NCBI GenBank assembly: GCA_963783095.1 | Contig: CAWAMR010000002.1 | Coordinates: 62,001-126,000 of the forward strand | Reading direction: 5' to 3' | Length of the DNA stretch: 64,000 bases | From: CAWAMR01 sp963783095 | GTDB lineage: Bacteria > Planctomycetota > Planctomycetia > Gemmatales > Gemmataceae | Part shown: positions 20,976 through 28,933 of the stretch, piece by piece | How the letters are laid out: each line of letters opens with the position of its first letter | Numbering within the stretch: the stretch's first letter is position 1 | Program-made: the position numbers and the translations under genes | Notes under the pieces: model-generated | Seen by the model: only the letters and a program-made list of their open reading frames with translations | Told to the model about the DNA's origin: nothing | Databases searched by the model: none

Positions 20976-22166
20976 TCAGCGAACGATTCCCAAATCCTTG
21001 CCAACCTGACAAAACGCCGCAATGGCACGATCGATCTGCTCATCCGTGTGAGCTGCCGAGATCTGCATCCGAATCCGCGCCTGTCCTTGGGGGACGACCG
21101 GATAGCTAAATCCAATGACGTAGATACCGTGTTCCAGCAGGTGCTCTGCCATCTTCGTTGCCAGAGTGGCATCGCCCAACATCACCGGCAGAATCGGCGT
21201 TGCGCCGGGCTTGATCGTGAACCCCGCTGCCTCAAGCGCTGACCGCACCTTCCTGGTGCTGGCCCGCACCCGGTCGCGCAGTTCATTGCTTCGGTCAATC
21301 ACTTCCAGGGCCTTGCTCGCAGCGGAGACCAAAGCCGGCGGCACGGAGTTCGAGAATAAATACGGACGAGAGCGGTTGCGCAGCCAGTCGACCACTTCCG
21401 TGTGCCCGGTCGTGAATCCGCCCGCGCCTCCGCCGAGAGTCTTACCGAGTGTACTGGTGATGATATCGATCCGATTCAAGACGCCCATTTCCTCCGCTGC
21501 ACCCCGGCCCCCGGCTCCCAGATGGCCGGTGCCGTGGCAGTCATCGATGGCGACGATGGCATCGTACTTGTCCGCCAGATCACAAATCCCCGGTAATTTC
21601 GCCATGTCGCCATCCATCGAGAAGACACTGTCCGTAAAGATCATCTTGAAACGGACATCCTCGGCATCCTTGAGTTGACGTTCCAGGTCGCCGAGATCGC
21701 TGTGCCGGTAGCGGTAACGCTTCGCCTTGCATAGACGGATCCCGTCGATGATGCTGGCGTGATTGAGTTCATCGCTAAAGACCGCATCGCCCTCTTCCAG
21801 CAGCGGTTCAAAAAGTCCCCCGTTGGCATCGAAGCAGGAGATGTACAGGATCGCATCCTCTTTGCCGAAGAAGCGGGCGATTTCGCCTTCGAGTTGCTTG
21901 TGGGCTTCCTGGGTTCCACAGATAAAGCGCACGGAGGATAGCCCATAGCCCCAACGGTCGAGCCCCTGGTGCGCAGCGGCAACGATGTCGGGATGGTTGG
22001 CCAGCCCAAGGTAATTGTTGGCGCAGAAGTTGAGGACTTCTTTACCGGCGACATGAATTTCGGAGCCTTGCGGCGTTTGAATGAATCGTTCGCGTTTGTA
22101 GAGGCCGTGCTTTTTCAACGTCTCTAGTTCGGTGCGCAGGTGTTCGCGAATATGGGTGTCGCTCAT
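20976..22166 (-). CDS. kbl: Glycine C-acetyltransferase (2-amino-3-ketobutyrate CoA ligase)
   Basis: PLP enzyme of the alpha-oxoamine synthase family, 396 residues as expected. It cleaves 2-amino-3-ketobutyrate with CoA to glycine and acetyl-CoA in threonine degradation. Diagnostic features are [13 protein letters not shown] near the N-terminus, the Asp/His pair in [10 protein letters not shown], and the PLP lysine in [14 protein letters not shown]. The usual neighbour tdh is not present; instead an amino-acid oxidase gene lies 18 bp upstream on the same strand, suggesting a small amino-acid catabolic operon. It could be confused with KBL-like serine palmitoyltransferase or BioF, but the sequence through the active site fits Kbl best. 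Confidence 0.92.
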   Translation of the reverse strand: MSDTHIREHLRTELETLKKHGLYKRERFIQTPQGSEIHVAGKEVLNFCANNYLGLANHPDIVAAAHQGLDRWGYGLSSVRFICGTQEAHKQLEGEIARFFGKEDAILYISCFDANGGLFEPLLEEGDAVFSDELNHASIIDGIRLCKAKRYRYRHSDLGDLERQLKDAEDVRFKMIFTDSVFSMDGDMAKLPGICDLADKYDAIVAIDDCHGTGHLGAGGRGAAEEMGVLNRIDIITSTLGKTLGGGAGGFTTGHTEVVDWLRNRSRPYLFSNSVPPALVSAASKALEVIDRSNELRDRVRASTRKVRSALEAAGFTIKPGATPILPVMLGDATLATKMAEHLLEHGIYVIGFSYPVVPQGQARIRMQISAAHTDEQIDRAIAAFCQVGKDLGIVR

Positions 22167-22184
22167 GATGCACTTCCGATTGCG

Positions 22185-23465
22185 CTAATCCTGAAATACT
22201 TGCGATCCGGTTATGTCCGGCCAAGAATTGTATCCAACCAAGATTTCGTTTGCAGAAGTCCCTTCATCCCTTGTCAATCCTTTCACGAGATCCACCACTT
22301 CGAATGCGCAGCCCCACGAAAAAGTGACGCCCGAACCGCCGTGCCCGTAATTGTGGATGATTCGCGTGCCTTGCTCCAGTTCTATGCGAACATTTTGCGG
22401 GCGATAGGGCCTTAAACCGACGCGAACCGGTTCGGTTGCGTCGATCTCGGCATGTTGAAGAATGGGCATGAACTTGCAACAGCGCTCGTACATTCCGCGG
22501 ATCGGCTCATAATTGTTCAGATCGATCGAGAGAGACCACTCGTCGAGTTCCGCAAATCCGCCGAGCACCAGCATGTCATTGCCGCGGGGAAGGATGAAAA
22601 TGAAGCCACTGTGGGTTTCCAGTCCCGTTTGGCTGATGCAGTGGGCCTGGGTAATTCGCGGAATCTTTTTCCCATCGTTGCGCACGCGAATCAACGCACC
22701 CCGCAAGGGACGGACGGGATCTCCGGTGAGATCGCGAGCGCCCAGCCCGGTACAGTTCACGATGGCAGTCACGCCAAATTGACGAGTAAGGGCTTGATCG
22801 TGCTCACGCAAGGAGCCGGTGATCTTGCTTTGAAGAATGCGACAACCGGCCCGCTCAACCTGACCGAACAGCCATTTCATGTAAGTTTCGGTGTCAATCA
22901 TTGGAGCCAGGTGAGAGTAGGCGTCGCGCAGACCGATTTCCCCAGAGATGCCGTTCTCAACAATTAATCCTGGATCGTGCCGGAATTGTCGAACCTTGGT
23001 CGCAAGCTCGGTCAATTTGTTGAGATTTGAACGAACTTCATGGATGGGACGATTGAAGTAGAAGTTGGAAGGGCGCAAATGGACTCCTGTTGCCGGGTCA
23101 TTTGCGAGTTCGGTAAAAAGTCGATAGGATTCTTCGCACCAAACCTTGGAGCGTTCCAGTGAACGCGGATCATTTTGATGTCCACAGACCGCCGGCGGCC
23201 ATTCCCACAAGGCCCCGGCAACTGTCGAGGTCACGTTGGGCGCAAATCGCTCGGCTAGAACTGTGACATCGAAACCTTTTCGTCGTAAACATAGCGCGCT
23301 CGTCAAGCCGCTAACACCCGCTCCCAGAACAAGAACGCTATTGGCGTGATGCCGATCACGATAATCGTTGGCTGACTTCACGTCATTCATGATACCATCC
23401 CGGACGCGGAAAAACTTCGCTTGCGCAGCATCTATTTCGTTATTCACAGGCCGCACTTTTCTCAT
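22185..23465 (-). CDS. D-amino-acid oxidase family FAD enzyme
   Basis: FAD-dependent oxidase of the DAO superfamily, oxidising D-amino acids to oxo acids with release of ammonia and hydrogen peroxide. The dinucleotide-binding motif VLVLGAGVSGLTSALCLRRKGFDV is at about residues 43-66; the C-terminal signature RVGLRPYRPQNVRIE followed by HNYGHGGSGVTFSWGCA is that of eukaryote-type D-amino-acid or D-aspartate oxidases. An ATG at 23390 (MNDVKS) would give a more usual N-terminus than 23465. It is followed at 18 bp by kbl. Substrate specificity cannot be read by eye. Confidence 0.85.
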   Translation of the reverse strand: MRKVRPVNNEIDAAQAKFFRVRDGIMNDVKSANDYRDRHHANSVLVLGAGVSGLTSALCLRRKGFDVTVLAERFAPNVTSTVAGALWEWPPAVCGHQNDPRSLERSKVWCEESYRLFTELANDPATGVHLRPSNFYFNRPIHEVRSNLNKLTELATKVRQFRHDPGLIVENGISGEIGLRDAYSHLAPMIDTETYMKWLFGQVERAGCRILQSKITGSLREHDQALTRQFGVTAIVNCTGLGARDLTGDPVRPLRGALIRVRNDGKKIPRITQAHCISQTGLETHSGFIFILPRGNDMLVLGGFAELDEWSLSIDLNNYEPIRGMYERCCKFMPILQHAEIDATEPVRVGLRPYRPQNVRIELEQGTRIIHNYGHGGSGVTFSWGCAFEVVDLVKGLTRDEGTSANEILVGYNSWPDITGSQVFQD

Positions 23466-23905
23466 TTTACCGGTTGTAGTGACGATCCCATTGAGCCGTG
23501 CAGCACCGTGCTCGACGCGCTCCAGGATACTGTCGGACGAAAATGAACCGGGACATCATCATCGACTTCCGAGTTTATTGAAATCTCGCAGCCTTTGCCG
23601 GAATTCGACGATGTCATGTGGGGAACGGGACGATCGACCGGGATCGGCGTTTGTTCAAGGTCGACCACTCCGAAAATAGGCAAGAACGGACGATTCAGGT
23701 GTCGCAACGTAAGTTTAATCTCCCGATCACGGCAAAGGCGGGAATTAGTCCGCGACTATTGGCCGCGCGGCTTTCACGAAGTCGCAATTTCTGATAATAT
23801 CACATCCAGGCGATCTGCGCCAAGTAATACTCATTCTTCTTTAATCTGTGTATCCGCTTGAGTTAGCGGTGTAACTGTATCCGTGAAAAGACAAAGAGAT
23901 TCAAA
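23466..23905. other. Intergenic region, nothing recognised
   Basis: About 440 bp upstream of divergent genes (oxidase on the minus strand, TPR protein on the plus strand). Short open frames exist but none has a ribosome site and family resemblance. Presumably both promoters lie here. Confidence 0.4.
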
Positions 23906-25189
23906 ATGCGTTGCCTGTCCCTTTCGATTTTGTTTTTCTACTCTGCTTATGCACATGCGGGGCTGCATTACTCCAAGGAACAAGTCGCGGAATTGCCGTC
24001 ACAATGGCGGGGTTTTCTCCTGGATATTCGCGCCCTTCGCATGATTCGTGTTACGGTGGCCCAGCCTACTTTTTTCAGGCTGCAATACCTTGCTGCCGTT
24101 ACGGACCTCGAAAAGACTGCCGGGCAGCGGGCACTAAACCCCGATGAGCTTGCCGACTTGGGAGCGCTCCACGTCCGGCTCGGTCAAGCGGTCAAAGCGA
24201 TCGAAGTTTTGCGGGCGGCTTTTCGGCAGAGTCCCGATCACTTCCGCATTGCAGCCAACCTGGGTACTGCCTGGCAAATGCAGGGCGACCTGACCGAATC
24301 TTCCCGAACACTTCAAGAAGCAGTCCGGCTCGCACCTCCACGATGGAAACCGTTCGAGCAGGCCCATCTCAAAATCGTGCGCTCCCGACAGCAGGAAAAG
24401 AAGAATACCTCGACCCTGGACGATCTTTTCGGTGTGAAATACCTTGGCGAATCCGGCAAGATCGAGGCCGGGAAGATCGCCCGCGCCGAGCGAAAAATGT
24501 TGCCCGACGACGATATTGCCATCGTCCAGCAACTCTTGCTCTGGCTTCCTGCCGATGGCCGGCTCCTCTGGCAACTTGGAGATCTGGCGAACGCTCATCG
24601 AGATGTCCGCACCGCAGCATCGATTCTTGAAGGCTGCGTGAGCGAATACGCAATGGCATCGGTCGATCTTCGGCAGCGCCGACAAATCTACCGCGACGCC
24701 GCGGATGCAATCGCCAAGTTGCCCGATGCGGAACATGCCAAGTACAAAGGCGATATCGTGATGAAATCGCCCCGTCCGCTTTTGCGCAAGGTCGACATCT
24801 CGATGCTTCCGCCGATCCGGGAGAAAGGCGTCAATTCACTTTCCTGGCTGGTGATCGATGAAACAACGTTGAATCGACAATTCAAGCCAACGTTTCACAA
24901 GTATCTGGAACAACTCGAAGGCAAGCAAGTCGCCATGACCGGCTTCATGTATTCCGGAGCAACGGAACTGGAATTGGCGAGTTTCCTGTTCGTCGAGTAT
25001 CCGATCGGCTGCTGGTTTTGCGAAACACCCGAAACGACCGCGATCGTCTTTGTCGAAATGCTGGGCGGCAAGGTGACAACGCTGAAACGCGGAGTGGTGA
25101 AAGTGGAGGGAAAGCTGAAGCTAAACCGCACCGATCCGGAGGGGTATCTTTACACGCTGGAGGATGCCAAGGTCAGCGAGCCTGACTAA
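23906..25189 (+). CDS. Secreted TPR protein with DUF3299-like C-terminus
   Basis: A 427-residue protein with signal peptide MRCLSLSILFFYSAYAHAG. Residues about 75-150 hold two TPR-like repeats (DLGALHVRLGQAVKAIEVL, AANLGTAWQMQGDLTESS). The last 120 residues (LEGKQVAMTGFMYSG to FLFVEYPIGCWFCE) resemble the DUF3299 family, small periplasmic beta domains with a conserved Cys-x-x-Cys-like region. The family has no firm function. It is monocistronic as far as visible; the next gene is convergent with 6 bp between stops. Domain naming is from memory of motifs. Confidence 0.65.
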   Translation: MRCLSLSILFFYSAYAHAGLHYSKEQVAELPSQWRGFLLDIRALRMIRVTVAQPTFFRLQYLAAVTDLEKTAGQRALNPDELADLGALHVRLGQAVKAIEVLRAAFRQSPDHFRIAANLGTAWQMQGDLTESSRTLQEAVRLAPPRWKPFEQAHLKIVRSRQQEKKNTSTLDDLFGVKYLGESGKIEAGKIARAERKMLPDDDIAIVQQLLLWLPADGRLLWQLGDLANAHRDVRTAASILEGCVSEYAMASVDLRQRRQIYRDAADAIAKLPDAEHAKYKGDIVMKSPRPLLRKVDISMLPPIREKGVNSLSWLVIDETTLNRQFKPTFHKYLEQLEGKQVAMTGFMYSGATELELASFLFVEYPIGCWFCETPETTAIVFVEMLGGKVTTLKRGVVKVEGKLKLNRTDPEGYLYTLEDAKVSEPD

Positions 25190-25195
25190 AAGCGG

Positions 25196-25877
25196 TCATT
25201 CGTTACCCGATGCTCCTTCATCTGAACTCGGTTTGGGATCGGTAGCGGACGACGAGGTGGAAGAAGTTAACGGCTGAGCGATCCATTTCTCCAACTCGCG
25301 ACACAATTTATCGAAGGAGGGGGAATTGCGACGACACAACGAAAGATCGAACCGGGCGGCAAATCTGGGTTGATCGACCGTTTCGGAATACTTCAGTTGA
25401 GGCAGTTTCTTCTTGATCCAGGATTTTCCCTGTCGTTGTCCTTCGGGATCATCGGGTGTTTGCAAGTCAGCAGGAAGACCGTTGACACCCGCTAACGAGG
25501 CCGCGGCAGCCACAAACCAGGTTTCAAACATCGGATTGGGCAGAACGACTGAGATGTCTGCATCGGAGCGAGCCTGTTTGGCCCATTCCAATAATCGCGG
25601 AGCCAGTTCTTTTGGACATGCTTTCTCAGCATCCATTAACACCAACACCACCTTGCGCGGGCCATCAGAATCGGCCGGTCCAAGTTTGATCCTCACCGCA
25701 TCCACCGCTTTTTTGAGACCGTCTTCTTTCAGCAAGTTTCCTTGGGGTTGCCGAAAAAGGGCGATTGACTTCGATCCATTCTCCACCAAGGATTTCCATC
25801 CCAATTCGTTGGAGCAAGATTCGGATTGCCTCGTATTCGCCATGCCCTTCGACGACCAAACCGACGTGAAGCGGCAT
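25196..25877 (-). CDS. DUF4276 protein, Toprim-like (one frameshift)
   Basis: Starts MPLHVGLVVEGHGEYEAIR, directly after the stop of the ATPase gene (TAATCATG), so translation is probably coupled. The VEGHGE motif near the N-terminus and LMDAEKACP about 80 residues later match the acidic positions of a Toprim-like fold, and NPMFETWFVAAAASLAG is typical of DUF4276. The frame breaks near 25765 within TTTTTCGGCAACC; either one T is extra or a CG pair is missing, and reading continues RQPQGNLLKEDGLKKAVD. Such proteins pair with ABC-type ATPases, as here. Inferred role: nuclease or effector subunit of a two-gene system; not shown. Confidence 0.72.
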
Positions 25878-25879
25878 GA

Positions 25880-27248
25880 TTACATCTCCGCGGCTTGAGT
25901 TGCGCAGGCCGCTTGTCGCTTTAGGTCTTCTTCATCAAGATCGAGTTGATCCATTCGTTGCAGGTCGGCGAGAGTGTAAAGTTCTTTCTCGATGATTTGC
26001 CGACTCCCGGCATCAACGGGGGCAATTTGCGTTACACCATCGCGCATCCGCACCACCAATACTTGACCTGGGTCAAGTTCTCGATCCGCCAATAGGTCGC
26101 CGCTATGAGTTGTCAGAATAATTTGGGTCTGCTCACTTGCTTCTTGCATGGCATCGACCAGCGCCTCCGGCGGCAGCGGGATGAAGTGAAGTTTCAGGTT
26201 CCTCGATTCCGACGACACTTGGTCCCGATGGGATCCAGATTTGAAACACTGCCACTAACGCCGCCAACACTCTCAGAGTGCCATCAGACATATTTTCCGC
26301 GATAAAATGGACAGGCGGACTGTTTGGCTTGTTCCGCATTCGAAAGCGAACCGTTTCAAATTCTGCACCGTATTTTTCAACCTCGATGTTGTCAACCTCG
26401 GAAGTGATTACCCGAAGATAGTCTCTGATTCGCGTCAGTCGTTCCTCCTCAATTTCCTTCAAGCCTTCTATTGCTCTGGCGAGATTGTGGCCGTCTGGCG
26501 CAAGTTGTGGAATCGTTGATTGCTTCCTCAAGTCTCGCATCGAATCGGGATGGAAGTTGTAAAACTCCATATCCTCCAATCCGGTGCCCACTTCAACAAA
26601 GGGCTGGCTTCCAAACAATCCGAGCAACAGTCGATCGGGGCGGTAATTGTTGAAAAGTTCAGGAAAGGGGTGATCATCTCCGTTCCTCGCGCTGATGTAG
26701 CCGATTGGCGGCCCGCTATCCTTGCGTATTTTGTCGAAATTAATCGAGGGAACTTTCCCGATACCCGCGTTGAAGCTGTGTTTCAGATTCTGAGTTTGAT
26801 CGAAAATAACTAATCTCTCATTCTCCACACTGGGTCGTTTTGGATCAGCAATGTTCAGTTCGATCGAGTAACTCGCTTGCTTCATCGATGTCGGATAGCC
26901 GCCATAGTCTACTTCAACATGAAACTCGATCCGATTAGAAGGATAGGTCCGACACCGAATTGATTCGATACCACCGTGCAAATTGATTGCTTCGAGAACC
27001 CCATGCTCAATCGCATCGCGGAGAAATGCGAGCGCATCGAGAAAATTGCTTTTCCCAGAACCATTTCGACCGACCAAAATGGTGAGTGGTTTCAGTTCAA
27101 CTTCACAAAACGCGATGCTCTTATAACCTCGAATACGAACACGTCGAAGAAAGGGAGGCTTCCGTAATTCTTGATCTTTTAGGGTTTCTTCTTGGCTGGT
27201 GGCTGGTGTCATACGATTCTCAGCGATACCGAAGCAAGGATGTTTCAC
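25880..27248 (-). CDS. ABC-type (OLD/RecF-like AAA) ATPase (one frameshift)
   Basis: Soluble SMC/RecF-like ATPase. Walker A LVGRNGSGKSNFLDAL is at about residues 57-72, the signature region NMSDGTLRVLAALVAVF at about 320, Walker B VVGIEEPETSLHP just after, and the H-loop TTHSGDLL in the C-terminal part. The frame changes near 26172: HPAAAGGAG must read into EALVDAMQEASEQTQII, and a missing CG/GC in CCGCCGGAGG restores this. Alternative starts exist (ATG 36 bp downstream). With the DUF4276 gene it forms a tight pair resembling ATPase-effector defence modules such as PARIS or AbiL, but the relation is by architecture only. Confidence 0.8.
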
Positions 27249-27288
27249 TCTCTCATCTTATCGCATGAAGCCTTCGATAACCGAACAC

Positions 27289-28819
27289 TCATAGTAAAAT
27301 ATCCTTGATGACATGCCCATGCACATCGGTTAGTCGGCGCTCAATACCGTTGTGGTAGAACGCCAGGCGCTCGTGATTCAGACCGAGAATATGCAAGATG
27401 GTGGCGTGGAGATCGTAAATCGTGCTCGCTTTCTCGACCGACTGATAGCCGAAGTCATCGGTGGCACCATAGCTGAAAGCGCGTAGAACGCCGGCACCAG
27501 CGAGCCAGACGGTAAAACCTTTCGGATTGTGGTCGCGCCCGTTGGCACCCTTTTGAAACGTCGGCATTCGTCCGAATTCCGTCACCCAGACAACCAGCGT
27601 ATCTCGTAACAATCCCGTATTCTTGAGATCTTGCAGCAAGGCGGCGCAAGGCTGATCCAGAATTGGGCCGTGAACGTCGTATTGTGCCTTCAAGGTCTTG
27701 TGGCCGTCCCAGTTGCCTACCCCTTCCCCCATGGCGTAGGAGCCGTTGAAAAGTTGCACAAAGCGGACGTTTCGTTCGAGGAGCCGGCCGCGCCAGGATA
27801 CAGTTGCGAGCAAAGCCTGCTTTTACTTTGTTGGCATCATTCACGCCATAAGCATCCAGAGTCTTGGCATTTTCTTTCGAGAAGTCGCCCACCTCCGCAG
27901 CGCGGAGCTGCATCTTCGCGGCCAGTTCATAACTGGCGATACGCGCTGCCAGTTCGGTATCGCCGGGGTGTTGTTCCAGATGTCGTTCGTTGAGCAGTTT
28001 CAAGAAAGCGCGGGTTGCCGTTTCGGTCTGCGGTTTCACTTCAGCAGGGCGCATCAAGTGGGAAATCGGTTTTTGCGCGTTGAACGCCGTTCCCTGAAAC
28101 ACCGCCGGGAGGAAGGCGCTCGCCCCAGTTGTTGGAGCCGACCTGGGGAACACCGCGCGGGTCGGGTATCGCCACGAACGCCGGCAGGTCGGCGCATTCG
28201 CTGCCCAGAGCATAACTGACCCATGCACCCACACTCGGAAAACCATCGAGTGTGAAGCCAGTGCTCATTTGGTTCTCGGCCGGCCCGTGCGTATTCGATT
28301 TCGCTGTCATCGAATGAATGAAACACATTTCATCCGCCAGTTCAGCGAGTTGCGGAAGCAACTCGGATATCATTTTCCCGCTCTTGCCGCGCGGCTTGAA
28401 CTTCCACAACGGCTTGACCAGATTCCCCTGCTCGCCCTGAAAGGTGATCAGCTTCTCCGATCCCGGCATCGGCTGGCCGTGACGTTTCACCAGTTCCGGC
28501 TTGTAGTCCCAGCTGTCGACATGACTGACCGCGCCCGAACAGAAGATCATCAATACGCGCCTAGCCTTGGCCGGGAAGTGTGGTTCACGCGCGGCCAGCG
28601 GGGCGTCGGGACGTATCTTGGGGCGCAAGGGCGAAGAGTCTTCCGCGAGCAAGCTCTGTTCTGCGAGCAAGGTGGAGTCAGCGCAATACCGCTTAGACCA
28701 GTCCCTGCGCTGCTCAAGAAATCGCGGCGACAAAGCAGTGGTTTCAAGTTCCAAGCTCCAGGTTCCAAGTTAGAATTCATTGAACTGGCTATCCCGGAAG
28801 ATGTTCTGGTTTCACGCAT
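27289..28819 (-). CDS. DUF1501 protein 1 (three frameshifts)
   Basis: Planctomycete sulfatase-like DUF1501 protein, normally exported by Tat and found beside DUF1549/DUF1553 partners. [18 protein letters not shown] near residues 29-46 is the Tat signal; [22 protein letters not shown] starts the DUF1501 domain, and TEFGRMP plus GRDHNP are conserved C-terminal motifs. The frame changes near 28685 (TTGCGCTGACTCC), 28115 (GGGGCGAGCGCC) and 27800 (GCGCGGCCGG); each can be closed by one or two bases in a GC alternation. With the repairs the protein is about 510 residues, normal for the family. It follows the PSD1 gene (28934-31762) on the same strand. Enzymatic role unknown. Confidence 0.82.
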
Positions 28820-28933
28820 AAACTCTCCACGACGATCGATCTTTGCGTCATCGATTGCCGCTGTGCGGCGAACGATGGGTTCACTCTCTTTCCGATTGTG
28901 TCATTTCACACCGCCCGCGGTGTACGTTTCTTC

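Noticed and set aside
23462..23707. Minus-strand 81-codon frame before the oxidase
   Set aside because: No family resemblance and no clear start; more likely upstream control region.
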